A stretch of 53,915 nt of DNA. Source: JACJYC01 sp964558465. GTDB lineage: Bacteria; Bacteroidota; Bacteroidia; Chitinophagales; Saprospiraceae. Each line of letters starts with the position of its first letter. Position 1 is the stretch's first letter. Below, piece by piece: positions 35,578-44,297 of this stretch. Below the pieces are notes generated by a model. That model worked only from the letters and a program-made list of their open reading frames with translations. It made no database searches and was not told the DNA's origin. The DNA lies in the NCBI GenBank assembly GCA_964558465.1, contig CAZLEF010000045.1, positions 1 through 53,915 on the forward strand, written 5' to 3'. The translations under genes and the position numbers were made by a program.

Positions 35578-35616
35578 AAAAAAGCCCCCCGGAACAAAGA
35601 TCCGGGGGGCTTTTTT
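35578..35616 (+). terminator. Strong intrinsic terminator
   Basis: A perfect 16-bp stem (35578-35593 with 35601-35616; GCCCCCCGGA core) with a 7-nt loop and a T-tract on the 3' side. The A and T tracts make it work in either direction. It is 9 bp after the SBP-OmpA stop. Confidence 0.93.
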
Positions 35617-35637
35617 ATTTTTACTCCTTCAATACAA

Positions 35638-35712
35638 TGAGGAATCGAGGATTCGAGGAACTGAGCATTCTAGGAATCGATTCCTCAGTTCCTCAGTTCC
35701 TCAGTTCCCCCG
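35638..35712. repeat. GAGGAATCGAGGA / CAGTTCCTCAGTTCCT array
   Basis: Units GAGGAATCGAGGATTCGAGGAACTGA, then the inverted form with CTCAGTTCCTCAGTTCCT. It is the same family as at 10536-10640. Confidence 0.85.
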
Positions 35713-35751
35713 CGTCCTCGACTAAGCTCAGGCGCCGGACTGACAACAGTT

Positions 35752-38061
35752 TTACCTCCCCACCACAAACTTCCGCACCACGCTGCCTTCAGCCGTCGCC
35801 AAATGCAGCAGATAAATGCCTTGCGGGAGGTTGTTCACTTCGATATCGGTGCGCTGTTCGCCGGCTTCAGCCTGGAATTCCCGGCGGCTGATCTGTTTGC
35901 CGCTCAGGTCGGTCACCAGCAGGCGAACCTGTGAGGGCTGTTCCATGGTATAGGTCAGCGTCAAATGGTCGAATACCGGGTTCGGAAAGAGGTTGACGTT
36001 GCTGATGAAACCGGTTTCTTCGGCGTTTCCGATCCTTGCGCCGCCGGAACACCCGGTGATCACCACGTCGTCGATATACACCTGGTCGTCGTCAGCTGAG
36101 GCGTCGCAACGGATGCGCAGGCGCGTATTGGTCGTGAACGGCCCGGGGATGACCACGGTAGCGGTTCCGCGGTTGTTGTTGGTGAACTGCACATTGAAGT
36201 TAAAGTCGCCGACCGTAGTATAGGTGCTTCCCCCGTTGGTTGAAATCTGCAACCAGAAATCCTCGTTGGAATTGTCAAAGCTGACGGTTATGTAAGAGAA
36301 CTGAACGGTGATCTCTTCATAGGCAGTCAGGTTCTGGTTGGTGGTCGACATGACGGAAGTATTGGTATTGTCCCGCAGACGAACGCAGAACGTACCGCTG
36401 TTGGCGTATGCCGCGTCGGCGGAACTCCGCTGGCAGTCCGTACCGCCGTCTGTCCAGATACCCCAGCCGGATTCAAAATTCTGGCTGTTGATGGTGGAAT
36501 AAGTACAGCCGCCGCCGCAAGGCGCGCAACTGCCGCCGCAATCCACTCCGGTTTCATCACCGTTCTGAATGCCGTCTGAACAAGTGGGGCAATCCGGGCA
36601 GGAACCGCCGCAATCCACCCCGGTCTCTGTGCCGTTCTGGATGCCGTCGGTGCAGGTCGGGCCGCCGCCGCCAATGCAGAAACTGGTGGACTGGGAGGAG
36701 GCAAACTGTCCCCCCGTGGCGATCACACTGTTGTTGGCATCTCTCAGGGTATAAGAGCCATTGCCGTAGGAGCAGCAAATGCCGTCGCCATAGGTATCAT
36801 TAATGGTAAAGGTATAATTCCCTGCGGTCGACAAGGTGATCGGTATGTTCAGCGTGGAGCCGTCTGCCTGCGAGCCGTAGGTGCCGCCGGAAGCTACCGT
36901 AACGTTACTGGAATTTTTAACCGTCCAGCTCGTTTCTTCCGGATAATTGTCGAAGGTGATGGTCAGGGTCAGCGGGCTGACATTGCAGGGGCAAGGCGCG
37001 CAGGTACTTCCGCCGCAATCCACGCCGGTTTCGTCGCCGTTCTGGATGCCGTCGGTGCAGGTCGGCGGAGTCGCCGTTCCGCAACCGGGAGAGGTCAGCA
37101 GGCTGGCGCGGAAGCCGCCCGGTTCAAAAAGGGCGCGCATCCGGGTTTTTTGCCCTTGAGTATACAGGTTCATGCAAACGTCATCGGAATAGTCCATGTA
37201 ATTCTGGAACATATCCGGTTGGTCGCCCGCGCCGCTGTTGCAGGTATTCGGTCCGGGGAAAGTGCAGGGTGAACCGGTATAGTTGGCCGCGCCTGCCACC
37301 GGCGTATCTGTAACAAAATCGTCGACGCTGCAGCCGCCGTCGCCCCAGATATGGCGCAGGTTCAGCCAGTGGCCTACCTCGTGGGTAGCGGTACGGCCCA
37401 GGTGGAAGGGTGGTGTAGCGGTTCCCGTTGTGCCGAAATAAGCATAGTCGATCACAACCCCGTCGGTGGAAGCGCTTCCACCCGGGAATTGGGCATATCC
37501 GAGGATGCTGCCGCTGATATCGCAAACCCACATATTCATGTAATTGGCGGCGGGCCAGGCGTCTTTACCGCCTGATGAATTAAATTTGACCACATCGTTG
37601 GTTCCGAATGACGTTCTGGTAGTAGAGGTACGGGTAATCCCACTGGTCGGATTGCCGCTGGGGTCGACCGTAGCCAGGCAGAACTGGATCTCTGCGTCGG
37701 CAGCCACGCCGAGGAACATAGAGGGGGTATTGGAAGCGTCGGCGTTGAGGCGGCGGAAATCCGCGTTCAACACGTCAATCTGGGACTGGATCTGGGCATT
37801 GCTGATATTTTCAGCAGTGGTATTATACACCACGTGTACAACAACCGGGATCGTGATCACGCCTGTAACGGCTCTCGAAGCCTGGCGGCTCAATACTTCG
37901 TTCGTGTGGCGTTCAATCGCCTCTTGTTTCAGCGCTCTTTTGGGATCTTGCTGGAACTGGAAATCCAGGTATTCCATGGATCCGCAATTTCTCTGGGCAT
38001 TCAGGGAAATGCCCAGACAAACAAGGAAGAATAAACTCAGGGTAATTCTGAACCTCTTCAT
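35752..38061 (-). CDS. Secreted M43 (pappalysin-like) metalloprotease with T9SS tail
   Basis: 769 residues. Signal peptide (to LNAQ), then an M43 catalytic domain (about 45-330) with zinc motif HEVGHWLNLRH (His227, Glu228, His231, His237). After it come three copies of a Cys-rich repeat (pattern CTDGIQNGDETGVDCGGS-C; about 332, 468 and 492), a beta-domain between the first and second copies, a jelly-roll-like domain (about 520-665) and a type A T9SS sorting domain (about 680-769: NLFPNPVFDHLTLTY). It cleaves extracellular proteins; the extra domains probably bind surfaces or substrates. Confidence 0.93.
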   Translation of the reverse strand: MKRFRITLSLFFLVCLGISLNAQRNCGSMEYLDFQFQQDPKRALKQEAIERHTNEVLSRQASRAVTGVITIPVVVHVVYNTTAENISNAQIQSQIDVLNADFRRLNADASNTPSMFLGVAADAEIQFCLATVDPSGNPTSGITRTSTTRTSFGTNDVVKFNSSGGKDAWPAANYMNMWVCDISGSILGYAQFPGGSASTDGVVIDYAYFGTTGTATPPFHLGRTATHEVGHWLNLRHIWGDGGCSVDDFVTDTPVAGAANYTGSPCTFPGPNTCNSGAGDQPDMFQNYMDYSDDVCMNLYTQGQKTRMRALFEPGGFRASLLTSPGCGTATPPTCTDGIQNGDETGVDCGGSTCAPCPCNVSPLTLTITFDNYPEETSWTVKNSSNVTVASGGTYGSQADGSTLNIPITLSTAGNYTFTINDTYGDGICCSYGNGSYTLRDANNSVIATGGQFASSQSTSFCIGGGGPTCTDGIQNGTETGVDCGGSCPDCPTCSDGIQNGDETGVDCGGSCAPCGGGCTYSTINSQNFESGWGIWTDGGTDCQRSSADAAYANSGTFCVRLRDNTNTSVMSTTNQNLTAYEEITVQFSYITVSFDNSNEDFWLQISTNGGSTYTTVGDFNFNVQFTNNNRGTATVVIPGPFTTNTRLRIRCDASADDDQVYIDDVVITGCSGGARIGNAEETGFISNVNLFPNPVFDHLTLTYTMEQPSQVRLLVTDLSGKQISRREFQAEAGEQRTDIEVNNLPQGIYLLHLATAEGSVVRKFVVGR

Positions 38062-38297
38062 AAATCAAACAAATTAAGGAATTATTTAATCAGGTTAATA
38101 ACTAAAAAGCTGCATGCCCTGACACTGGAGTGTGCAAGGTTATTCTTGATGTTGATGATTTACTTTAAAGTTGTTCTGCGTGTTTGTATGTTAACAAGGC
38201 TTAATTGGGGAAAAACTGCCAAGTGAAATTTTCAATTCGGCAGCAATATACTATTTAGATCGGTATTTCAAAACCTTAGTTGAAAAATTTATATGTA
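38062..38297. other. 236-bp AT-rich spacer
   Basis: AT-rich sequence upstream of the M43 gene. It is unlike the other spacers in having no tandem array or hairpin. No exact -7 box was identified. Confidence 0.5.
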
Positions 38298-39458
38298 TTA
38301 TGGTAACAGGGCGACTTTAAGGGCTTCCAGCAATCGCTGCAAATCGGCTTCCGTGTTATACACATTTGGCGCCACCCGGATCGAATCGCTCCGGAACGAA
38401 ACGTGTATCCGGTTGGCGGCCAGTTGATTTTTCAGCTCGTTCACATCCAATCTGGCCGCATCGACCCGCAGGCCGAACAAATGGCCGCAACGATCACCCT
38501 CGGGTTCTGTTAAAATGCCCAATTGCTGCAATTCCCGGGTGAAGGGCCTGGAGATGTTGGTGCAATACGCCTGAATATTCTCTACACCCCATTCCAGCAA
38601 TTGTTCTATCGCAGCGGCCAGCATAGGCGCCAGGATAAAATTGCTTTGTTCCCCCATCGAATACCGTCCGGCCTTGGGCCGGTATTCGGCCTGGTATTCT
38701 ACGAGGCGCCGGAAGTCGTCGCTATTTTTCCGGTTGATCCAGTTTTCTTCGATGGGAACGCCATCGTCGAAAGCGGGTCCGAAATAAGCTGCACTGATGG
38801 AATAAGGCCCCAGCAGCCATTTATAACCAGCGACCACCAGGGCGTCAGGCTGAATTTTTTCAACATCAAAAGGAAGGGCCCCCACTGATTGCGTGCCGTC
38901 GATGATGAGCAGGGCGCCGAATCGCCGGGTTCTGGCACGGATGGCCTCCAGGTCAAACCGTATCCCGTTGGCCCAATGGACATTACCCAGGGCAACGACG
39001 GCCGTGTCCGGTCCGATTGCGTCAAGGATGGCTTCATTCCAGGCGGCAGTAAGCGGCATGACCGGGGGCGGCGACACCACCTTCACAGTAGCGCCTGCTT
39101 CTCCGGCGATCCGCTGCCAGATATAATAATTGCTGGGAAATTGTTCGGCGGCTACAATGATCTTCCGGCCGGGTTTCAGGGCCACATTCCTGGCCACTGT
39201 TGCAAGGCCGTAGGAAGCTGAAGGGATGACCGCTACCCTTTCCGGATCACGGATATTGACCAGTCTGGAGAAAAGGGTCTTCAGGTGATGGACCGGCTCA
39301 AAAAAATCGGCAACATGGATATTCCAGGGTTGAGACTTCCGTCTGACCATTTCGGCCCCCATTTTTTCTACCGATTTCAATTGGGGCGACATATAGGCGC
39401 AGTTCAGGTAACTGACCTCAGGGTCGAGGTTGAACAGGTCTTTCTGGCATTGCAGCAT
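38298..39458 (-). CDS. Class V aminotransferase-fold PLP enzyme
   Basis: 386 residues, no signal peptide. Fold-type I PLP enzyme with the pattern of the cysteine-desulfurase/isopenicillin-N-epimerase-like group: N-terminal YLNCAYMSP, VIPSASYGLATVAR, ALGNVHWANGIRFDLEAI, the PLP-binding Asp in LLIIDGTQSVGALPFDV, and the Schiff-base Lys213 in AGYKWLLGPYS. The GTQ-S and YKWL strings are common to uncharacterised members. It is not a clear SufS (no conserved Cys loop seen). The reaction is unknown. The gene is isolated between two spacers. Confidence 0.88.
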   Translation of the reverse strand: MLQCQKDLFNLDPEVSYLNCAYMSPQLKSVEKMGAEMVRRKSQPWNIHVADFFEPVHHLKTLFSRLVNIRDPERVAVIPSASYGLATVARNVALKPGRKIIVAAEQFPSNYYIWQRIAGEAGATVKVVSPPPVMPLTAAWNEAILDAIGPDTAVVALGNVHWANGIRFDLEAIRARTRRFGALLIIDGTQSVGALPFDVEKIQPDALVVAGYKWLLGPYSISAAYFGPAFDDGVPIEENWINRKNSDDFRRLVEYQAEYRPKAGRYSMGEQSNFILAPMLAAAIEQLLEWGVENIQAYCTNISRPFTRELQQLGILTEPEGDRCGHLFGLRVDAARLDVNELKNQLAANRIHVSFRSDSIRVAPNVYNTEADLQRLLEALKVALLP

Positions 39459-39492
39459 GGCCGGCGTGATTTGCCGGTAAATTTAGGGGAAA

Positions 39493-39565
39493 TCATTCGA
39501 TTAATCCGATTGATTCGATTAATCCGATTAATCCGATTGATTCGATTGATTGGATTGATTCGATT
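39493..39565. repeat. GATTGATTCGATTAATCC tandem array
   Basis: Imperfect 9- to 10-bp units (GATTGATTC, GATTAATCC) in the spacer upstream of the aminotransferase. Same family and order as 26030-26119. Confidence 0.9.
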
Positions 39566-39583
39566 GGCGGCTGTAGGTTCGCA

Positions 39584-39631
39584 TCCTCGCATCAACAAAT
39601 CAACGCATCAACAAATCAACAAATTAACAAT
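39584..39631. repeat. ATCAACAAATCAACGC tandem array
   Basis: ATCAACAAATCAACGCATCAACAA units just after the preceding array. They match 26124-26172, so both spacers hold the same pair. Confidence 0.9.
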
Positions 39632-39648
39632 TCTTCGATCCCCTTTCA

Positions 39649-40986
39649 CTAAAACCTATACCCCGCCGAAACCCGCACCACCCGGTTCCGGAGGTCAACC
39701 CCTTCCAGCAGAAAAAGGTCATTGACACCGAAATGGTATTGAAGTCCCAGGTTGATCCGCGGGTTCAGCGCGTATTTCATACCGCCGGTCAAAGCAAGGT
39801 CAAAAGGGCTTAATATTTTTCCGGACACCTGTTGCCCGCTATCGGAAGCCGCCAGGAATTTAGAATTGGCGACCTGAAGGGCTTCGCTGGAATTGGGGAG
39901 CGATTCCCATTGGGAAGGCAGCAGGAACCCCATGCGGACGCCGGTTTCCAACGACCAGCGGGCGCTCAGATTCCGTGAAACGGCCAGGGAGGCGTCTGCG
40001 TAGGCAGCGTCGATACGGGCATCCGTACCCGCCACAACGCCTACAACGTAATAGCCCGCGTTGAAGGCGCTGGAATTTACCTGGTCGAGCGACAAACTTT
40101 CAGGATCGCTGTTTGATCCTGTGACCGGGATGCCGTTTGAAGTTCCGTTACTATCAAAAGACAAAGAATTCCCGTTAAAATTCCGGGTCAGACCCAGCGG
40201 AATGGACTGTTTTCGCAACCCCAGACCTGCATGAATGCCCCAGTTTCCATTGCCCAGCGGTCTTTTGAGAACTGCCGACAAGGTAAATCCTGAAACGCCG
40301 TACCCTGAGTTGTAAAGCCCGCCGGCATCGACCAGCCACCGCCGGTGTTGCATCTTTACCGGAGTCGTTTTAAAATCAGGATTTTCTTCCGGTGTTTGAA
40401 CAGCCGTCCAATCAGGCCGGTCGTGCAGTGGTTCGACAACCGGAAATTCCGGATGCCGGAAGGTCGCTACTGCCGGGTCACCGGACGATTGAACCATGGT
40501 TTCCGGGGCCTCCGTTTCAACGGCGCCCGGAACAGGGGACGTCGGACTGGTTTCTCCGGTCCGGAACACAATCTCTCCCGGGTCAGTCTCCCTGGTAACA
40601 TCCAGGTTGACCGGGGCGGCCAACTCCGTTTTTACAGATGGGGCGGATGGGGCCGGAGAGCGCGCATTTTGGGTATTGGTCAAGCCGGAAGCGGCAGTTT
40701 TTGGCGTTATCTGTTCAGGGTCCGGCTTCTGTTGAGCATCAGAAGAAATACCCGGTGAGGTTTTAAGCTCGTCCAGGGCCACCGGTTGAACAACGGCGGG
40801 TTCCTTTTCACGGGGCAGTACATATCCAAAATAAGTGAATGCCCCGCCGGCGGTGACAAGGGCCAACAACAGCCACCACCACAAAATAGGTCGCCGCCTG
40901 CGTTGGGGCATATTCCGGTCAAGTGTTACCTGCATCCTGGCCCAACCCCGGTCCGCCAATTGTTCCAGCATTTCCTTATCCTGCAT
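39649..40986 (-). CDS. Anti-sigma-like / beta-barrel-like membrane protein
   Basis: 445 residues. The cytoplasmic N-terminus (1-30) is followed by a membrane helix (about 33-53, ILWWWLLLALVTAGGAFTYFGYV), then a long Pro/Thr-rich periplasmic linker (about 60-210). The C-terminal beta-rich domain (about 215-445) ends in an aromatic residue (VRVSAGYRF), as outer-membrane barrels do. The start overlaps the upstream ECF sigma gene by 11 bp, so they are translationally coupled. The placement and topology suggest it is the anti-sigma factor for that sigma, with a barrel-like domain that could sense or span the outer membrane. Function is inferred. Confidence 0.75.
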   Translation of the reverse strand: MQDKEMLEQLADRGWARMQVTLDRNMPQRRRRPILWWWLLLALVTAGGAFTYFGYVLPREKEPAVVQPVALDELKTSPGISSDAQQKPDPEQITPKTAASGLTNTQNARSPAPSAPSVKTELAAPVNLDVTRETDPGEIVFRTGETSPTSPVPGAVETEAPETMVQSSGDPAVATFRHPEFPVVEPLHDRPDWTAVQTPEENPDFKTTPVKMQHRRWLVDAGGLYNSGYGVSGFTLSAVLKRPLGNGNWGIHAGLGLRKQSIPLGLTRNFNGNSLSFDSNGTSNGIPVTGSNSDPESLSLDQVNSSAFNAGYYVVGVVAGTDARIDAAYADASLAVSRNLSARWSLETGVRMGFLLPSQWESLPNSSEALQVANSKFLAASDSGQQVSGKILSPFDLALTGGMKYALNPRINLGLQYHFGVNDLFLLEGVDLRNRVVRVSAGYRF

Positions 40987-41545
40987 GGTAGTTGGTATTG
41001 TGGTAATACAATTCGATCATTTTGCGCAGTTTTTGCCTGGCCATGGAAAGGTGCCATTTGGAGGTACCGTCGCTGATGCCCAGGCGTTCGCCGATTTCCG
41101 CATGGTTGTACCCTTCAACGGCATACAACCAGAACACTTCGCGGGTGGCGCCGGGAAGCCGGTCCACCAGTTGAATAATATCCTCAAAAAACAAACCGTT
41201 GATGGCTGCGGCAGCCACCGGGGAATCCCGGTCTTCCAGGTCCAGGGAAAGTGAAACCGATTTTTTATTCTGGCGAAAAAAATCCGACATGCTGTGGAAA
41301 ACCAGCCGGCGGATCCACCCCTCCAGGGAACCGGCGAAAGAAAACGTTTCCAACTTGGTGAAGACCCTTAGAAAACCGGTGTTGAGAATTTCGAGTATGG
41401 TCTCTTCGTCCTGGGTATAACGCCGGATCATCCGGTACATCGTTGGAAAAAAACGCCGGTACAGCCTTTCCTGACTGAGCCTGTCATTGCGCAGACAGCC
41501 TTCTACCAAAGCCTTTTCGGGGATTTCCTCCGGGTTGTTTTTCAT
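40976..41545 (-). CDS. ECF RNA polymerase sigma factor (second)
   Basis: 189 residues. Region 2 (about 15-95: LYRRFFPTMYRMIRRYTQDEETILEILNTGFLRVFTKL) and region 4 (about 125-178: LPGATREVFWLYAVEGYNHAEIGERLGISDGTSKWHLSMARQKLR). It is followed by, and overlaps, the anti-sigma-like gene, and it is 23 bp after the beta-barrel-type gene at 41569. All three form one operon, likely an envelope-responsive regulon. Confidence 0.92.
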   Translation of the reverse strand: MKNNPEEIPEKALVEGCLRNDRLSQERLYRRFFPTMYRMIRRYTQDEETILEILNTGFLRVFTKLETFSFAGSLEGWIRRLVFHSMSDFFRQNKKSVSLSLDLEDRDSPVAAAAINGLFFEDIIQLVDRLPGATREVFWLYAVEGYNHAEIGERLGISDGTSKWHLSMARQKLRKMIELYYHNTNYHAG

Positions 41546-41568
41546 CCAGCAGTGCCGCGTTGACCAGT

Positions 41569-42564
41569 TTAAAATACGAGCCCCACCCTCAGGGTAAGAC
41601 GCCGGTAGTTGATATCCCGTTTCAGGACCTCGTTATTGAACAAACGTTCTTCGAAATAAGCGGTTTGAAAGGCATACCCGAGGTCAAGGACCACATTGGC
41701 GCCTTTGGCCGCGCCCGCCCGGATGCCGATGGACGGATGAAAATACGGGCCGCCTTCGCGCACCAGGGTTTCCTCCACAGGCATGCCTTCCACGGTATTC
41801 TGGCTTTTATTTTTAAATGGAAAGCCGTATCCCGCCAGAATGGAATAATACGGCGCTGCAATTTTTTTATTCAGGTAACCCCTGAGTTCCAGGGACGGCG
41901 TAAAAAAATTATCCGTGCCGTCAAAAAAGGCGTAGCTGCCCAGGCCTACGTTGGCGCCAACGCCAAACTGCCTTATGAATTGGTAACCCATGGCATAATC
42001 AAGCCCCAGGCCGACTGCAAGGTTTCCGCTCAGATTTCCGTTACCGATCGCCAGATGGGCGGCCGAATAAACCCCTTTTTCCTGGAATTCATAGTTCTTT
42101 TTGGGTTTTATCCGCTGACCGCCGTTGGGTGGCGTATAGGTTTCCTGGACGATCTTTTTGATCTCATTCTCCTCAAAGGTCATTTCCAGGCCTTTCGACA
42201 ATTCAAAAACCAGTTTGCCGCCTTTCTGGATATCCTTGATCTTGCCTTTCAATACGCTCCCGTCGTTGAGGTACAATACCTCGTAGACAACCGGGTTCAT
42301 TTCTGAAGACGGCAGGCCATCCAGAAAAAACATTTTGGATTGTTCCGACCAGCCGATGGTCTCCAGTTCCCTGAAGGAGATTTTTTTCCTGATCCCGCCC
42401 TTGGTCAGAATATGGACGGCCTTTCCTTCTTTGTATTCCTGGACCTTCCCGGTAAAAGCGGTTCCGTTTTTCAGCCAGATGGTGTCGATAAAGGTTTTCT
42501 GGGCTTGCAACTGCAGTCCGGTCACCACAACAAAAAAGGTAAAAACAAAGGTCAATTGGCGCAT
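41569..42564 (-). CDS. Secreted/outer-membrane beta-rich protein of the sigma operon
   Basis: 331 residues from the ATG at 42564, which gives a signal peptide (MRQLTFVFTFFVVVTGLQLQAQ); an ATG at 42576 is also possible. The N-terminal part (about 25-150) holds two similar beta segments (DTIWLKNGTAFTGKVQEYKEG and EVLYLNDGSVLKGKIKDIQKG). The C-terminal part looks like an outer-membrane barrel with glycine-rich strands and terminal phenylalanine (RLTLRVGLVF). It is the first gene of the operon with the ECF sigma at 40976. It may be a sensed or sigma-controlled envelope component. Confidence 0.75.
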   Translation of the reverse strand: MRQLTFVFTFFVVVTGLQLQAQKTFIDTIWLKNGTAFTGKVQEYKEGKAVHILTKGGIRKKISFRELETIGWSEQSKMFFLDGLPSSEMNPVVYEVLYLNDGSVLKGKIKDIQKGGKLVFELSKGLEMTFEENEIKKIVQETYTPPNGGQRIKPKKNYEFQEKGVYSAAHLAIGNGNLSGNLAVGLGLDYAMGYQFIRQFGVGANVGLGSYAFFDGTDNFFTPSLELRGYLNKKIAAPYYSILAGYGFPFKNKSQNTVEGMPVEETLVREGGPYFHPSIGIRAGAAKGANVVLDLGYAFQTAYFEERLFNNEVLKRDINYRRLTLRVGLVF

Positions 42565-42749
42565 ATTCTGGTACATTAAAATGGATAAAAAACAGCGGGT
42601 TGCTTTGAAACTTTTTGCCTTCGGCAGCCGCATTACCGTTCAAATCGCCCTGCAACCGGATCTCGGCATGCAGCTATTATTAACCAAAAATGTTGCCGGG
42701 CATTTAAACCTGGCCGCCCCGGCGAAAGCGCGCAACCCGCATGAAGATT

Positions 42750-44042
42750 TTATCTCTGAACCCGGATCACGCTCAATTGTTTGAGATCGGCCGGGTCGGC
42801 AATATCAAATTGATACAATCCGTCCTTTCCGATCACGATAGCGATCTGTTTGGCTGCCAGGGCAATAATGTCAAAGGTAGCAAATCCTTCAAGATGCGAC
42901 AATTGCCGCTGCCCGATTTTATCCCATTCCGATGCGTCAAATACTTTGAGCCCGTGGTCGCCCTCGCAAATGAAGAGGTTGTCGTTCACTTTTGACAAAC
43001 CATGCGGATTTTTCATCGCATAGGTGGCCAGCAGCCGGGGGTTGGTCAGGCTGGTAATATCTACAACATCGAGTTGGTTGTTGAAGTTTTGGCAATCCGT
43101 CCCGTCCCGCAGGGTCACATAAGCCAGATTCCCGTCGATGAAAACCGGATCGCAGGCCTGTGCGTGCTGGAAAGTAGACAGGTGCTGAGGGTTAACCGGA
43201 TCGCTGATGCTGTAGATATGCATGCCGTTGTTGGCGCCGAAGAACAGCTTATCGCCATAGGGGAAGATGGTTTCCATGCCCCAACCGAGTTGAAGGGTAT
43301 TGGCCAGTTGCGCTTTGGAAGGTTGCTGAAGGCTGAAAATTTTCAACTCCCATTCGCGCAAGGTGTACAAATGACCTCCGGCAATGGTAAACCTGGCCAT
43401 GGAGCCGCCGACGCCTGCCTGGTCGGCTACCGCCTCCGCGCCCTGGCCTCCGCCTGCGCTGTTCGAAACGGCGAGTACGTCAAATTGCGCTCCGTCTGCC
43501 TTGTACCAGAAGAAATCACGGACCGAGTTGGGGTTGTCACAAGGGACCTCCATGGTTTTTTGGGTCGGCTCGTAACTGATCAGGTAACCAAAATCCTGAT
43601 AGAATCCATAATCATAAAAAACATTTTCCGTGCGGTCAAGATATTTGGGCTGAAGCGGGTCGCTGATATCGATCGAAACCAGGTCGATATGGTTATCGGC
43701 ATAAAGAATATCATTGCGGACGGCCATGTTGACGTTGCCCGGAATATTCAAAAAACCGATACTCACTGGTTCTGACGGATTTTTATTGTCGAAAATATGG
43801 ATACCCAACCGATCCTCATTGATAAACAGGTAATCCTTGTAAACGTAGATCCTTCCGGGCGATTGCAATTCCCTGGCTGCTTCCATCTGTATGGGCTTCC
43901 TGAATATTTCAGGCTTGACAAAAACCGGTTCGTACACCGTATAGGTCAGGGTGGCGTCGCATTGATCTTTTAAACAGCTGGTGAGGAATAGGGCGCTGAA
44001 AAGGGTCAACGCCAATCCGGAGAGTAAACGATTTTTCATCAT
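42750..44042 (-). CDS. LVIVD-repeat beta-propeller lipoprotein
   Basis: 430 residues. The lipoprotein signal (LFSALFLTSCLKDQC, Cys at about 23) is followed by a seven-bladed-type propeller of LVIVD repeats, for example YKDYLFINEDRLGIHIFDNKNPSEPVSIGFLNIPG and GNLAYVTLRDGTDCQNFNNQLDVVDITSLTNPRLL. The start is one of two adjacent ATGs (44042 or 44039). Such proteins are surface lipoproteins with unknown ligands. It lies 185 bp upstream of the beta-barrel-type gene on the same strand but is probably a separate unit. Confidence 0.88.
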   Translation of the reverse strand: MMKNRLLSGLALTLFSALFLTSCLKDQCDATLTYTVYEPVFVKPEIFRKPIQMEAARELQSPGRIYVYKDYLFINEDRLGIHIFDNKNPSEPVSIGFLNIPGNVNMAVRNDILYADNHIDLVSIDISDPLQPKYLDRTENVFYDYGFYQDFGYLISYEPTQKTMEVPCDNPNSVRDFFWYKADGAQFDVLAVSNSAGGGQGAEAVADQAGVGGSMARFTIAGGHLYTLREWELKIFSLQQPSKAQLANTLQLGWGMETIFPYGDKLFFGANNGMHIYSISDPVNPQHLSTFQHAQACDPVFIDGNLAYVTLRDGTDCQNFNNQLDVVDITSLTNPRLLATYAMKNPHGLSKVNDNLFICEGDHGLKVFDASEWDKIGQRQLSHLEGFATFDIIALAAKQIAIVIGKDGLYQFDIADPADLKQLSVIRVQR

Positions 44043-44172
44043 GGCAATGGTATTTGGAAGGATAGACGTATCCGGGCCGGAAATGGTTGGTGAATCGTGA
44101 ATTTTAGTCGTAAGTTGTAAGTCATTGGTCGTAAGCCCTTCTCCGTCCGGCGAAGCCCGGCGAAGTTGGCGG

Positions 44173-44188
44173 CCACGCCGAAACGTGG
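44173..44188. repeat. CCACGCC-type hairpin (copy 7)
   Basis: CCACG-CCGAAA-CGTGG, a shortened version with a 5-bp stem, directly before a CTCTCACT tandem array. Confidence 0.65.
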
Positions 44189-44198
44189 GATCTCACCC

Positions 44199-44262
44199 CT
44201 CTCACTCTCTCACTCTCTCACTCTCTCACTCTCTCACTCTCTCACTCTCTCACTCTCTCCCT
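44199..44262. repeat. 8-bp CTCTCACT tandem repeat
   Basis: About seven CTCTCACT units in the spacer downstream of the DppC-like gene. Confidence 0.95.
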
Positions 44263-44297
44263 TTCTCACCCTCTTCATGCTGAGCGTAGTCGAAGCA

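Larger units (their letters stand above)
44043..44297. other. 255-bp repeat spacer
   Basis: Contains GTCGTAAGTTGTAAGTC (reverse of the ACTTACG family), CCGGCGAAGCCCGGCGAAG, a CCACGCC-type hairpin, a CTCTCACT array (44199-44262) and ATGCTGAGCGTAGTCGAAGC at 44277-44296. No gene seen. Confidence 0.8.

Noticed and set aside
44199..44262. Possible CRISPR-like array
   Set aside because: The repeats are contiguous 8-bp units with no unique spacers; the same is true of all other tandem arrays here.
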